Origin: Paracoccaceae bacterium
GTDB taxonomy: Bacteria > Pseudomonadota > Alphaproteobacteria > Rhodobacterales > Rhodobacteraceae
DNA length: 64,000 nucleotides
Reading direction: 5' to 3'
Assembly: GCA_027013095.1 (NCBI GenBank)
Contig: JALUYI010000018.1
Location: forward strand, 1-64,000
Below, piece after piece: positions 1-8,798 of the stretch (position 1 is its first letter; each line of letters starts with the position of its first letter). A program made the translations under genes and the position numbers. A model generated the notes under the pieces. It was not told the DNA's origin and did not search any database. It saw only the letters and a list, made by a program, of their open reading frames with translations.

Positions 1-31
1 CGGTGAACTCCAAAATCGTATCGTTTTTCAT
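1..31 (-). CDS. 5' end of an unidentified leftward gene (partial)
   Basis: A leftward ATG followed by ten open codons (reading MKNDTILEFT) reaches the window edge. An AAAGGA ribosome-binding-like sequence lies about ten bases before the ATG. The gene diverges from the LysR regulator to its right, which is the usual arrangement for a LysR target. Too little is visible to name a family. Confidence 0.45.
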   Translation of the reverse strand, partial: MKNDTILEFT

Positions 32-236
32 GTGGCATATCCTTTTCTCTCTGAGAATCGCGGCGCGTCAACACCGCCATGATATGCCACCCAATCACCC
101 CATCACCAACTTTCGGGCATTGCTCGTGCCTTGCTGCGAAATTATTGTTGCCTGAACGGTGACGGAGCTTCAGACTTGGATCAATTCGCGGAATTTCGAC
201 ACTGAATTTGCAAAAATGCACAAACAGGGGGACCAC

Positions 237-1115
237 ATGCAGTGGGACGATTTGAGGTATTTCCTTGCGATTGCGCGGACCGGCTCAATCAGCGGTGCAG
301 CGAGGCGTCTTGCTGTCCAGCATTCCACTGTCTCCAGACGTCTGCGATCCCTTGAAGAGCAGTTGGCCACCCGCCTGATCGAGCGCAAGAAATCCGGGTA
401 TGAACTGACCGACGCGGGGCAGGAATTGCATCTTACCGCCCGCAAGGTCGAGGCTCAGATCCTCGGCTTTCAACAAGATCGCGGTGGACAGGACAGGGAC
501 GCCGCCGGCGAGTTGCGAGTTTCGGCGATCAACAATATGGCGTCAACCGCCTTGATGCCCGTCTTCGCCCGGTTCAGCGAGGATCATCCGAAAATCGAAC
601 TGCATATTCAGGTGACCAACAAATTCGTGAAACTGTCCGAGCGGGATGCGGATATCGCCATTCGCCTGACCAATACGCCGCGGGATACGCTGATCGGTGT
701 CCGGCTGGCGACGGTGGCTTCAGCGGTCTATGGCGCCCGCGATTACTGCGCGCGCCTGCAGGCCGGAAAGGCTGCTGAAACATGGCTGGGGGTAGAGTGT
801 TGCGGGTTCCACATGTCCTGGACCAAGGACGCCTGTCCAGACAAGGATCACAGGCTTTATGTCGATGACACGCTGTTGACCCTTGCCGCGCTAAAGGCCT
901 GCGCGGGGCTGGCCTATCTGCCGTGCTTTATGGGCGATTGCGAGCCCTCGCTGGTGCGTTTCCGCCCGCCCGAGGCGAAACACGATCTGGGCCTGTGGCT
1001 GGTGTTTCATAGCGATTTGCGCCGGGTTAAACGGGTGCGCCTGTTTCGCCAACACATGCAGCGCGAGGTTGCCGGCCTGCGCCCGCTGTTTGAAGGGAAA
1101 CGCGCGATCGCGTGA
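237..1115 (+). CDS. LysR-family transcriptional regulator
   Basis: A 292-residue LysR-type regulator. The N-terminal winged helix-turn-helix is plain (WDDLRYFLAIARTGSISGAA, then a serine/arginine-rich recognition helix within residues 20-45) and the rest fits the periplasmic-binding-like effector domain. An in-frame GTG lies 78 bases upstream, but I chose the ATG preceded by GGGGGACC because LysR proteins begin within a few residues of the DNA-binding domain. It diverges from the gene cut by the left edge, which is its most likely target. The effector cannot be read from sequence. The 110 bases after it, toward ftsB, hold only a weak 5-bp hairpin (1116-1130). Confidence 0.9.
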   Translation: MQWDDLRYFLAIARTGSISGAARRLAVQHSTVSRRLRSLEEQLATRLIERKKSGYELTDAGQELHLTARKVEAQILGFQQDRGGQDRDAAGELRVSAINNMASTALMPVFARFSEDHPKIELHIQVTNKFVKLSERDADIAIRLTNTPRDTLIGVRLATVASAVYGARDYCARLQAGKAAETWLGVECCGFHMSWTKDACPDKDHRLYVDDTLLTLAALKACAGLAYLPCFMGDCEPSLVRFRPPEAKHDLGLWLVFHSDLRRVKRVRLFRQHMQREVAGLRPLFEGKRAIA

Positions 1116-1250
1116 AGGCCCCGACGGCCTCTGTGGGTCTAGGCTCTAGTCGCCCGAAACTGAAGTTTGCCACAACTAATTCTCATTCCCCGGATCGCTT
1201 GCGATCGGGTTCGCAGCAAATTAAATGAGGCGCATTTCGTTTCCTCTATA

Positions 1251-1556
1251 CTAGCGAATAATGATCTCATCGCCCCGGGCCAGTCCCAGAACTTTGCGAG
1301 CCTGCTCATCCAGAAGGTCCAGATCGAGATAATCATCAGACATCCGGCGGGTCTTGTTCTCCATCCCCGAGACCTCGGCCTTGAGAGCGTCCAGCTGCTG
1401 CGCCAGATCCCGGGCTTGGGCCTCGACCCGGACGCGGCGAAACAGGCCGTATTCGCCCTGTACTGCGGCAAAGGTGAAATACGCCGACAACGAAAAGGCG
1501 ACGACAAAGATTGCCACCGATCCAATCGCGAATTTGTTGCGCTTCATGCCCGTCAT
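1251..1556 (-). CDS. ftsB: FtsB/DivIC-family septum formation protein
   Basis: A 101-residue single-pass membrane protein: short cytoplasmic N-terminus, one transmembrane helix (about residues 10-30, GSVAIFVVAFSLSAYFTFAA), then a coiled coil (about 40-75) and a conserved ARKVLGLARGDE-like end. This is the FtsB/DivIC layout; in the FtsQLB complex the protein helps activate septal peptidoglycan synthesis. A second ATG three codons in (MKRNKF) is an equally good start, since neither has a clear Shine-Dalgarno sequence. In many relatives ftsB sits beside eno and pdhA. Here it follows a 47-residue membrane protein gene in the same direction, with zapA nearby. Confidence 0.85.
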   Translation of the reverse strand: MTGMKRNKFAIGSVAIFVVAFSLSAYFTFAAVQGEYGLFRRVRVEAQARDLAQQLDALKAEVSGMENKTRRMSDDYLDLDLLDEQARKVLGLARGDEIIIR

Positions 1557-1656
1557 CGCCCCGCTCGAGTCTGCCTGTTTGGCCGCGTCTGCGTCGGCCC
1601 TTCAGGGGCAGTCTGGCATAATAAGGCGGTGTTGTGAATCCCCCATTGGCGGTTTT

Positions 1657-1800
1657 TCACCGCCAGAATGCCAGCCAGTCGATAAGGTGGGTAATTTTTT
1701 CAAACAGGAAAACAACTACGCCCCAATGCAGGACAAAATGGTCGAGCAGCAGAAATCCAAGAATGAGGGCCGCCAGAACGGCAGCGGTTTTGTTGTCCAT
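1657..1800 (-). CDS. Conserved-looking 47-residue membrane protein
   Basis: Read by hand: an ATG-started 47-codon frame whose product begins MDNKTAAVLAALILGFLLLD and ends DWLAFWR. It has one or two hydrophobic segments (residues 6-19 and about 24-33) and an aromatic, basic C-terminus. I recall small proteins of this form beside gap and cell-division genes in Rhodobacterales, but no function is known to me. It lies upstream of ftsB in the same direction, 100 bases away, so co-transcription is possible. The ribosome-binding site is weak. A 6-bp GGCGGT/ACCGCC hairpin (1648-1664) overlaps the stop codon and could act as an attenuator or mark the transcript end. Confidence 0.7.
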   Translation of the reverse strand: MDNKTAAVLAALILGFLLLDHFVLHWGVVVFLFEKITHLIDWLAFWR

Positions 1801-2047
1801 GACGGGTCCGGAATTGTTGGTCCGTCAAAGGTTAGCGGACGGGATAAAAAAGTGCGATGGTTATTTTTATGGCGTTCGGGCAAAATATCGAATCGCCGAG
1901 TTGCGGTCAGATCAAGGCGCTCGGTGTGGCGCTTCCGATCTCGGCGGACTCGCGCCAAGGCGCCAAAGGGGGCGCGAAAAACAGTCGCAAACAGGGAACA
2001 AAGAAAGTAGTATCGATTCGACGCTATAGGCAAAGAACAGCAGCACC
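1801..2047. promoter_or_regulatory. Divergent intergenic region
   Basis: This stretch separates the leftward small-membrane-protein gene from the rightward coiled-coil/zapA pair, so it should carry promoters for both. It is locally AT-rich near 1845-1875. I found no convincing RNA gene or extra coding frame. Confidence 0.35.
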
Positions 2048-2683
2048 ATGGACGAAATCGAAAACCAACAGGCCCGGATATTTTCAGCGCTTGAGAAAAT
2101 TTCCGACAATCTGGCGCGTCACAAGGGGCGCTTGGGTGAGTTTGACCATGACCGACAACGCAGCGCGGCCCTGATCGAAGAGCTGGAAGGGACGCTTGCC
2201 GATGAGCGCGCCGATCTTGCCGCCGAGCGCGAGACCACCGCACGTCTGAACGCTGAAATGGCGACGCTGGCCGAGGAAAAGGCGGCGATTGATGCGCGTC
2301 TGGCCGAGGCACAGGCTGCTCTTGATGCGGCGGAGGCGGCTAAACTGGCGGCCGAGAGTGCCCTCGCCCAGCACCAGAAGGCCGAGGAACGTCAGGAGAG
2401 CGCCACCCATAACATGCAAGAGCGGATCGAGCGGTTGAATGCGCGGATTGAAAGTCAAGACATCCAGTTCCAGCGTCTGAAGGATGCGAACGCGCAGCTG
2501 CGCGAATCCAACGCCGTCCTGCGGGCGCGAAATGCCTCGAATCTGGCCGATCCCGAGGCCATAAACCAGTCGCTTCAGGCCGAGCTGGAGGCCCTGAAAA
2601 CGTGTCGGGCGGCGGATGTGGAAGAGATGGACACGATCCTTGAGGAACTGAAACCGCTGGTCGAGGGAGAGTTGCATGCCTGA
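2048..2683 (+). CDS. Coiled-coil protein upstream of zapA
   Basis: A 211-residue, Ala/Glu/Arg-rich protein predicted to be almost entirely coiled coil (about residues 15-165), with no signal peptide and no membrane helix. Its end overlaps the zapA start by eight bases, so the two are translated together. The length, composition and coupling suggest a cytoplasmic partner of ZapA in Z-ring organisation, comparable in role to ZapB. That is inference from context, since coiled coils cannot be assigned by composition alone. The ATG follows an unremarkable CAGCACC leader. Confidence 0.7.
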   Translation: MDEIENQQARIFSALEKISDNLARHKGRLGEFDHDRQRSAALIEELEGTLADERADLAAERETTARLNAEMATLAEEKAAIDARLAEAQAALDAAEAAKLAAESALAQHQKAEERQESATHNMQERIERLNARIESQDIQFQRLKDANAQLRESNAVLRARNASNLADPEAINQSLQAELEALKTCRAADVEEMDTILEELKPLVEGELHA

Positions 2684-3089
2684 GGTGGATATTCATATTG
2701 GTGGGCGCAGTTTTCAGGTGGCCTGTCAGGAGGGCGAGGAAAAATTCCTGCTGTCGGCCGCGGACCTTTTGGACAACGAGGCTCAATCACTGGCGGATGC
2801 GCTGGGGCGGATGCCGGAATCGCGCATGTTGCTGATGGCCGGGCTGATGCTGGCGGACAAGACCGCAGGCCTTGAAGAAGAATTACGTGCCGCCGAACGC
2901 AAGCTGGCGCAAAAAGACGCCGAGATTGCCGCAACCCCCGCGCCGCCGCCGCCCACCGAAAAGGAAATCGTCGAGGTCCATGTCGAGGTTCCGGTCATTC
3001 CCGACGAGGTGACGTCGGAATTTGCCCGGATCGCCGAGCGCGCCGAAGCCGTTGCCGCACAGTCCGACGAGGTCCTCGCCGCCGAATAA
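2676..3089 (+). CDS. zapA: Cell division protein ZapA
   Basis: A 137-residue ZapA-family protein. The N-terminal globular part (VDIHIGGRSFQVACQEGEE, residues 4-22) and the helical dimerisation region (about 30-85) match the family; ZapA crosslinks FtsZ filaments. An unusual acidic, proline-bearing C-terminal extension (about 85-137, with an APPPPT run) is longer than in enterobacterial ZapA. The start has a good GGGAGAG Shine-Dalgarno sequence lying inside the end of the preceding gene. A 10-bp imperfect hairpin (3091-3121) follows the stop and may mark the convergent end with the RidA gene. Confidence 0.88.
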   Translation: MPEVDIHIGGRSFQVACQEGEEKFLLSAADLLDNEAQSLADALGRMPESRMLLMAGLMLADKTAGLEEELRAAERKLAQKDAEIAATPAPPPPTEKEIVEVHVEVPVIPDEVTSEFARIAERAEAVAAQSDEVLAAE

Positions 3090-3138
3090 AGCATTTCAAC
3101 GGATAGCTTTTGTTGAAACGCTGCAGGCCCGGTGCTGC

Positions 3139-3549
3139 TCAGTCGGGCAGAACAGCGGTTGCCTCGATCTCGACCTTGGCGCGCGCTTCGATCAGGGCGG
3201 ACACCTCGACCATCGCCATGGCCGGAAAGTTACGCCCCATATGAGCCCGGTAAACCTGACCGATCCGCGGCAGGTTTTGCAGATAATCCCGCTTGTCGGT
3301 CAGATACCACGTCAGCCGAACCAGATGCTGTGGCCCGGCTTCGGCCTCTTTCAGCAGGGCGCAGATATTTGCAAGGCACTGATCCACTTGACCGATAAAG
3401 TCATCTGTTTCAAATACTTGCTGGGCATTCCAGCCGATTTGCCCGCCCAGAAAAATCAGCGCACCCCGGGCCATGACCCCGTTGGCATATCCACGCGCGG
3501 CGCGCCATGATTGCGGATGCAAAAGGTCGTGTGCATAAGCGTCAGCCAT
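3139..3549 (-). CDS. RidA-family (YjgF/YER057c/UK114) enamine/imine deaminase-like protein
   Basis: A 136-residue RidA-fold protein. FLGGQIGWNAQ near the start and the VRLTWYLTD and FPAMAMVEV segments match the trimeric RidA family, including the Arg that holds the substrate carboxylate. RidA proteins hydrolyse enamines and imines to carbonyls and ammonia. It is the last gene of the tryptophan/2-aminobenzoyl-CoA operon and overlaps the thioesterase gene by eight bases. The start was chosen for the strong AAAGGAGG in front of it. By context it may help remove the amino group from the cyclic 2-amino-ene-CoA intermediate, or remove reactive enamines made by the pathway. Neither role is shown. 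Confidence 0.85.
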   Translation of the reverse strand: MADAYAHDLLHPQSWRAARGYANGVMARGALIFLGGQIGWNAQQVFETDDFIGQVDQCLANICALLKEAEAGPQHLVRLTWYLTDKRDYLQNLPRIGQVYRAHMGRNFPAMAMVEVSALIEARAKVEIEATAVLPD

Positions 3550-3961
3550 GCGGCCTCCTTTGAAATTGCTGCAGTTTCGCGCGGATTTCATCCGGCCATG
3601 GGGCCGGTGTTCCGTCTTTCAGATCAATACGCACAAGGGTCGTCTGAACACTCATGCGCGGGGTGTTTTCGACCGTTGCGCTGAGGGCCAGTGCCAGACT
3701 GGAGGTGCCGACGCGATCCACGCGCAGTGAAAACAGCAGCAGATCCTCAAGGCGGCTTGGGGTCTGAAACTCGACCGCGATGCTGACCGTGGGCACGCCG
3801 CGATGGTCGCGAAAATGCATCGGTAGAAAACTGTAGCCGATGGCCTCGCGAAAGAACGCTTCGATGACCGAGTTGATCATCTCGAAATAGCGCGGATAGA
3901 ACACGATCCCTGCCGGATCGCAGTGCTGAAACTCCACCAGACGCGAGGTTTGCCAACTCAT
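3542..3961 (-). CDS. Hotdog-fold acyl-CoA thioesterase (4-hydroxybenzoyl-CoA thioesterase-like)
   Basis: A 139-residue single hotdog-fold protein. The family signature is at the N-terminus: [19 protein letters not shown], where the Asp is the catalytic residue of the 4-hydroxybenzoyl-CoA thioesterase/YbgC group. It starts at an ATG overlapping the kynA stop (ATGA). In a pathway run on CoA thioesters of 2-aminobenzoate, such an enzyme would release trapped CoA when intermediates pile up or when anthranilate is activated in excess; 2-aminobenzoyl-CoA is therefore the best-guess substrate. Substrate range in this family cannot be read from sequence. Confidence 0.85.
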   Translation of the reverse strand: MSWQTSRLVEFQHCDPAGIVFYPRYFEMINSVIEAFFREAIGYSFLPMHFRDHRGVPTVSIAVEFQTPSRLEDLLLFSLRVDRVGTSSLALALSATVENTPRMSVQTTLVRIDLKDGTPAPWPDEIRAKLQQFQRRPHG

Positions 3962-4794
3962 AGGGTGGTCCTGACGCGCCACAGTTCGGGGAACAGTTCG
4001 ACCCCGAGCATCCGGCGCAGATAGGCGACCCCGCTGGTGCCGCCGGTGCCCCGCTTGAACCCGATGATGCGCTCGACCGTGGTCACGTGATTGAACCGCC
4101 AGCGCCGGAAATAGTCTTCGAAATCAACCAGTTTTTCGGCCAGTTCATAGAGTTCCCAATGGCGCTCGGGGGCGGTGTAAACGGTCTCCCATGCCGCGGT
4201 CACGCGCGCGTCCGGCTGGTGCGTCTGGCGTGTATCGCGCTGCAGGATGTCGGCGGGAACCGGCAGGCCACGGCGCCCCAGAAGGGCCAGTGCAGCATCA
4301 TAAAGGCTGGGCCGGGACAGTTCCGCCTCAAGCGATTCAAGGATCGCTGCATCATGCGCGTGCGGGCGCATCATTGCCGGATTTCTGTTGCCAAGCGCGT
4401 ATTCGATCAGCCGGTATTGATAGGATTGAAAGCCCGAGCTCTGCCCCAGAGAATCGCGAAATTCCGTGTATTCGCTGGGCGTCATGGTGCGCAGAACATC
4501 CCATGAGTTGTTCAGCTGCTCGAAAATCCGCGACACCCGGCTGAGCATCTTGAAGGCGGGCTGCAGGCGGTCATTGCCAATCATCTCACGCGCCGCGGCG
4601 ATCTCGTGCAACGCCAGCTTCATCCACAGTTCCGACGTCTGGTGCTGGATGATGAACAGCATTTCATCATGCGCGCCGCTTAGCGGTTTCTGGGCATTCA
4701 GAACCTTGCTAAGGTGCAGGTAATCCCCATAGGACATCCGCCCGTCAAACGACATTTCTGCCCCATCTTCAGCAGGATCGAGGTTGGTCTTCAT
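3958..4794 (-). CDS. kynA: Tryptophan 2,3-dioxygenase
   Basis: A 278-residue heme dioxygenase that opens the indole ring of L-tryptophan to N-formylkynurenine, the first step of the kynurenine pathway. Family residues are in place: the active-site His51 in [11 protein letters not shown], Arg113 for the substrate carboxylate in [11 protein letters not shown], the proximal heme ligand His236 in RWRFNHV, and the GTGGTSG loop (about 249-255). The length is usual for bacterial TDO. The gene overlaps kynU by four bases and the thioesterase gene by four, so it is read from the shared operon message. No formamidase (kynB) is in the window. Confidence 0.97.
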   Translation of the reverse strand: MKTNLDPAEDGAEMSFDGRMSYGDYLHLSKVLNAQKPLSGAHDEMLFIIQHQTSELWMKLALHEIAAAREMIGNDRLQPAFKMLSRVSRIFEQLNNSWDVLRTMTPSEYTEFRDSLGQSSGFQSYQYRLIEYALGNRNPAMMRPHAHDAAILESLEAELSRPSLYDAALALLGRRGLPVPADILQRDTRQTHQPDARVTAAWETVYTAPERHWELYELAEKLVDFEDYFRRWRFNHVTTVERIIGFKRGTGGTSGVAYLRRMLGVELFPELWRVRTTL

Positions 4795-5984
4795 GTTACT
4801 TTTCCCCGGATTTGATAGGCTGGGTCATCCCATAGCCGGTTTGTGATCACATCTTCCAGAACGGCGACCGCCCGCAGGATATCCTGTCGGTCGATATAAA
4901 GCGGCGTGATCCCGAATCGCATGATGTCGGGGGCGCGAAAGTCGCCGATGACCCCGCGCGCAATCAACGCCTGCATTGCCGGATAGCCATGGGCAAAGCG
5001 AAACGAGACTTGTGAACCGCGCATCTCACCCTGCCGCGGACTGGCCAACGTCAAGGCGGGGCAGCGTCGTTCGACCTCGGAAATGAAAAGGTCGCCAAGG
5101 GCAATGGATTGCGCCCGAAGCGCTGCCATATCCACGTCTTCCCAAAGGGTTAGCGCCGCTTCCAGCGCCTTCAGCGCGATCACCGGCGGCGTTCCGACGC
5201 GCATGCGCTCGATCCCGGCGCCGGGCCGATAGTCTAGGTCAAACGCGAATGGAGCCTCATGCCCCAGCCAACCGGACAGGGCGGGGCGAACGATATCGGC
5301 GTGTTTCGGCGCGACATAGATGAACGCCGGCGCGCCGGGGCCGCCGTTCAGGTATTTATAGCTGCAACCGACGGCAAAATCCGCCTTGGCCCGGCTGACA
5401 TCGACCGGCAGGGCGCCGGCTGAATGGGCCAGATCCCAGATTGTGATCACACCATTGGCCCGGGCCTTGTCGCTGAGCGCCTGCATGTCGTGGCGCTGTC
5501 CGGTCTTGTAATCGACCTCTGTCAACATCAGAACAGCAACCGAGTCACCAATATTTTCGCTAATCTCATCGTGGTTTACAAGCCGAAGCTCATGTCCATT
5601 ATCAAGTGATTTGATCAGCCCCTCGGCCATATAAAGGTCGGTGGGAAAATTGCCGCGATCCGACAGGATCACCTTGCGCCCAGGGTTTAGGTCCAGCGCC
5701 GCGGCAAGGGCCTGATAGACCTTGATCGACAACGTATCGCCCATGACGACATGGCCCGGCTCCGCCCCGATCAGACCGCCGATCCGGTCACCGATGTCAC
5801 GAACAAGGCTCATCCAGTGGGCCTTGTTCCAGCCGGTAATCAGCATCTCTCCCCATTCGGCACGCATCATGTTCGAAACGTGATCACATGCCGCCCGGGG
5901 CAGCGGGCCCAGCGAGTTTCCGTCCAGATAGGTGACCCCAGGCGGAAGGTGGAATTGGAATTTTTTGTGTTTGAAAACAGTCAC
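4791..5984 (-). CDS. kynU: Kynureninase
   Basis: A 397-residue PLP enzyme of fold type I that cleaves L-kynurenine to anthranilate and L-alanine. The PLP-binding lysine is Lys210 in [15 protein letters not shown], and the cofactor-binding Asp lies in [11 protein letters not shown] (residue 184). [12 protein letters not shown] at the N-terminus is also typical. It overlaps the CoA ligase gene upstream and kynA downstream by four bases each. Its product anthranilate (2-aminobenzoate) is the substrate of the ligase encoded next to it, which makes the whole operon a single tryptophan-to-CoA-thioester pathway. Confidence 0.97.
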   Translation of the reverse strand: MTVFKHKKFQFHLPPGVTYLDGNSLGPLPRAACDHVSNMMRAEWGEMLITGWNKAHWMSLVRDIGDRIGGLIGAEPGHVVMGDTLSIKVYQALAAALDLNPGRKVILSDRGNFPTDLYMAEGLIKSLDNGHELRLVNHDEISENIGDSVAVLMLTEVDYKTGQRHDMQALSDKARANGVITIWDLAHSAGALPVDVSRAKADFAVGCSYKYLNGGPGAPAFIYVAPKHADIVRPALSGWLGHEAPFAFDLDYRPGAGIERMRVGTPPVIALKALEAALTLWEDVDMAALRAQSIALGDLFISEVERRCPALTLASPRQGEMRGSQVSFRFAHGYPAMQALIARGVIGDFRAPDIMRFGITPLYIDRQDILRAVAVLEDVITNRLWDDPAYQIRGKVT

Positions 5985-7606
5985 GTGGTTTGGTCCCTGA
6001 GGCGAAACCGCTGCACCTTGCCGGTCTGGGTCTTGGGCAGCGCGTCGATGAATACGATTGATCGCGGGTATTTATAGGGCGCGATCGTTGATTTGACATG
6101 GTCCTGAAGCTGTTTGATCATGGCGCCATCGCGGGGCACCCCGGCCTCCAATACGACATGGGCCTCGACAATATGGCCGCGGGCCTCGTCAGGGACGCCA
6201 ATGACGCCACATTCGACCACCGCGGGATGGCTGAGCAGGGCGGCTTCGACCTCGGGGCCGGCGATATTGTAGCCTGATGAGACGATCATGTCGTCATTGC
6301 GCGCGGCAAAGTGGAAAAACCCGTCGGCGTCGCGCCAAAACGTGTCGCCAGTGATGTTCCAGCCGTTGCGCACATAGATGGACTGTCGCGCGTCATTCAG
6401 ATAGCGGCACCCCGTTGGCCCGCGCACCGCCAGACGCCCCGGTTCGCCGTTAGGCGTGTCGTTCATGTCATCGTCAACGATCCGCGCCTCATAGCCGCCA
6501 ACCGGGCGCCCGGTGCAGGCGGGACGGGCGTCCTCAAAACGGTTCGAGATAAAGATATGCAGCATCTCGGTCGCCCCGATCCCGTCGAGCATCGGTTTGC
6601 CGGTTTTCTGCAACCATTCCTCATAGACCGGCGCAGGCAGGGTCTCGCCGGCGGAAACCGCGCAGCGCAGCGACGAGAGGTCCGCCCCCTCATCCATCGC
6701 CCGCATCATTACGCGATAGGCCGTGGGCGCGGTAAAACAGATCGTCGCCTTGTATTTTTCAATGATCTCAATCATGTTCGGCGGGCTCGCGGTCTCAAGA
6801 AGGGTGGCGGTAGCGCCAAACCTCAACGGAAAGACCGCCAGCCCCCCAAGGCCAAAGGTAAAGGCCAAGGGCGGTGAGCCGACAAAGACATCCTCGGGCG
6901 TGACCCCCAGAATCTCGCGCGCATAGCCATCGGCGATAATCAGAAGGTCACGGTGGAAATGCATCGTCGCCTTGGGTTTGCCCGTAGTGCCCGAGGTAAA
7001 GCCCAGCAAAGCCACGTCATCGCGCCCGGTGCGCACCGCATCAAAGCGAACCGGTTTTGCCAGCGCCGCCCGGTCCAGCTCCGCGTCGTGATTGGCGGTG
7101 CCGTCAAAGGAAATGATGGTCTTCAAAAAGGACGAGTTTTTCCCGCATGAGACCATCTCGTCCATCATCCGGCTGTCGCAAAGCGCAAATTCGATCTCGG
7201 CAATATCCACGATCTGCCCCAACTCACCGGCCCTGAGCAGCGGCATCGTGTTGACGACCACCGCCCCCGCCTTTGTAGCCGCCAGCCAGCAGGCCACCAT
7301 CGCCGGGTTATTGGCGCTGCGAATAAGCACACGATTTCCGGGCCTTACGCCGTAATCTTCAACCAATGCATGAGCAATCCTGTTGGTCCAGTCATCCAGC
7401 TCTTTGTAGGTGCGCTGTCGGCCGTTGCCGATCAGGGCGGTGTGGTCGCCAAAACCCTTTTCGACCATCGCCCCGGTCAGGGCGACTCCGACGTTCAGAT
7501 ATTCGGGATAGGGAAAATCCTCCAGCAGGAAATCGGGCCATTGCCCGGTCGGCGGCAGGTTGTCGCGGGTGAAGGTATCCATATGTGCAGATGGTCCCAG
7601 AATCAT
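5981..7606 (-). CDS. AMP-forming aryl-CoA ligase, probably 2-aminobenzoate-CoA ligase
   Basis: A 541-residue member of the adenylate-forming acyl-CoA synthetase superfamily. The nucleotide-binding loop [11 protein letters not shown] is at 202-212, and the C-terminal catalytic lysine is Lys530 in [10 protein letters not shown]. The benzoate-CoA ligase-like N-terminus (ARDNLPP-type: [14 protein letters not shown]) fits an aryl acid. Placed between kynureninase and a 2-aminobenzoyl-CoA monooxygenase/reductase operon, it most likely activates anthranilate with ATP and CoA. It overlaps the acyl-CoA dehydrogenase stop by four bases (ATGA). Benzoate or salicylate could also be substrates; the context favours anthranilate. 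Confidence 0.9.
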   Translation of the reverse strand: MILGPSAHMDTFTRDNLPPTGQWPDFLLEDFPYPEYLNVGVALTGAMVEKGFGDHTALIGNGRQRTYKELDDWTNRIAHALVEDYGVRPGNRVLIRSANNPAMVACWLAATKAGAVVVNTMPLLRAGELGQIVDIAEIEFALCDSRMMDEMVSCGKNSSFLKTIISFDGTANHDAELDRAALAKPVRFDAVRTGRDDVALLGFTSGTTGKPKATMHFHRDLLIIADGYAREILGVTPEDVFVGSPPLAFTFGLGGLAVFPLRFGATATLLETASPPNMIEIIEKYKATICFTAPTAYRVMMRAMDEGADLSSLRCAVSAGETLPAPVYEEWLQKTGKPMLDGIGATEMLHIFISNRFEDARPACTGRPVGGYEARIVDDDMNDTPNGEPGRLAVRGPTGCRYLNDARQSIYVRNGWNITGDTFWRDADGFFHFAARNDDMIVSSGYNIAGPEVEAALLSHPAVVECGVIGVPDEARGHIVEAHVVLEAGVPRDGAMIKQLQDHVKSTIAPYKYPRSIVFIDALPKTQTGKVQRFRLRDQTT

Positions 7607-8739
7607 GATTGTCCTCCCAGAATTTGGCGCGCAATGATGATTTTCTGCACATCACTGGCACCCTCATAAATACGCAAGGCCCGAATCTCGCGGTAAAGGC
7701 CTTCGACGATTGCCCCCTTGCGAACGCCCTCGCCGCCATGCAGTTGCACGGCGGAATCGATCACCTTCTGTGCGGTTTCGGTGGCGAAAAGTTTGGCCAT
7801 GGCCGCCTCGCGGCTGACGCGCGCCGCCCCTTTGTCCTTGACCCAGGCGGCGCGGTAAACGAGCAGGGCGGCCGCGTCGATATCCAGTGCCATATCGGCA
7901 AGATGCCCCTGCACCATCTGCATGTCCGACAGCGGAACGCCGCCGATCTCGCGCCTGCGGGTTTGCGCCAGACTTTCATCCAGCGCCCGGCGCGCCATGC
8001 CCAAAGCGGCGGCCCCGACGCTGGCGCGAAAGACGTCCAGAACCGACATCGCGATTTTGAAACCGGCCCCGGCCGCCCCGATTCGGGCCGCGCGGGGCAA
8101 GCGCATCTTATTGAAGCGAAGCCGCGCCAACGGGTGGGGCGCGATGGTTTCCAGACGCTCCACCACCTCTAGGCCGGGCGTGTCGGCGGGCACCAGAAAT
8201 GCCGACAGGCCCCGCGCACCGGTGCCGGGCTCGGTCACCAGAAACACGGTATAGATGTCGGCAATGCCACCGTTGGAAATCCAGGTTTTTTCTCCTTTGC
8301 ACAAATACTCATCTCCCCAAAGTTCGGCAGACGCTGTGATCCCGGCAACATCCGAGCCCGACTGCGGCTCAGTCAGTGCAAAAGCCGCGATGGCCTCGCC
8401 ACGACGGGTCCGGTGCAACCATTCGCGTTGTTGATCCGAGCCGAACAGCGACACGGCCCCCATGCCAAGCCCCTGCATCGCAAAGGAAAAGTCCGCCAAG
8501 GCATCGTGGCGGGCGAGGGTCTCGCGGATCAGGCAAAGGCTGCGCACGTCCAGTTCTGCGCCGCCGGAATAGCGCAGAAATCCGGCCGCCCCGAGGCGCG
8601 CGACCAGCGATTTGCAGGCCTCATCGACATCGCTGTGCTCCACGGGCAGATTGGCTGCGCACCATTTTTCAAGATCGCGGGCCAGCGTTTGATGATGCTC
8701 TTCAAAGAAGGGCCAGGACAGGTAGCTGGTGTCAGACAT
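7603..8739 (-). CDS. Acyl-CoA dehydrogenase of the 2-aminobenzoyl-CoA operon
   Basis: A flavoprotein of about 378 residues with the standard acyl-CoA dehydrogenase segments: [14 protein letters not shown] at the FAD/substrate site, TWISNGG, and the C-terminal catalytic glutamate in [11 protein letters not shown] about 20 residues before the end. It should introduce or remove a double bond in the ring-reduced or ring-opened CoA thioester made downstream of the monooxygenase/reductase. The ATG was preferred over a GTG two codons upstream; neither has a strong ribosome-binding site. Unlike its neighbours it is separated from the hydratase gene, by about 60 bases. Confidence 0.9.
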   Translation of the reverse strand: MSDTSYLSWPFFEEHHQTLARDLEKWCAANLPVEHSDVDEACKSLVARLGAAGFLRYSGGAELDVRSLCLIRETLARHDALADFSFAMQGLGMGAVSLFGSDQQREWLHRTRRGEAIAAFALTEPQSGSDVAGITASAELWGDEYLCKGEKTWISNGGIADIYTVFLVTEPGTGARGLSAFLVPADTPGLEVVERLETIAPHPLARLRFNKMRLPRAARIGAAGAGFKIAMSVLDVFRASVGAAALGMARRALDESLAQTRRREIGGVPLSDMQMVQGHLADMALDIDAAALLVYRAAWVKDKGAARVSREAAMAKLFATETAQKVIDSAVQLHGGEGVRKGAIVEGLYREIRALRIYEGASDVQKIIIARQILGGQS

Positions 8740-8798
8740 GAGCACGGCTTTGCAGCAAATCGGGCCGAGGGCCGCTGTTTCGGGTCAGGGTCATTCTG

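Noticed and set aside
1116-1130. Terminator after the LysR gene
   Set aside because: The stem has only five pairs and no U-tract follows.
3090-3138. 6S RNA (ssrS) after zapA
   Set aside because: 6S RNA often follows zapA, but only about 50 bases separate zapA from the convergent RidA gene, too short for it.
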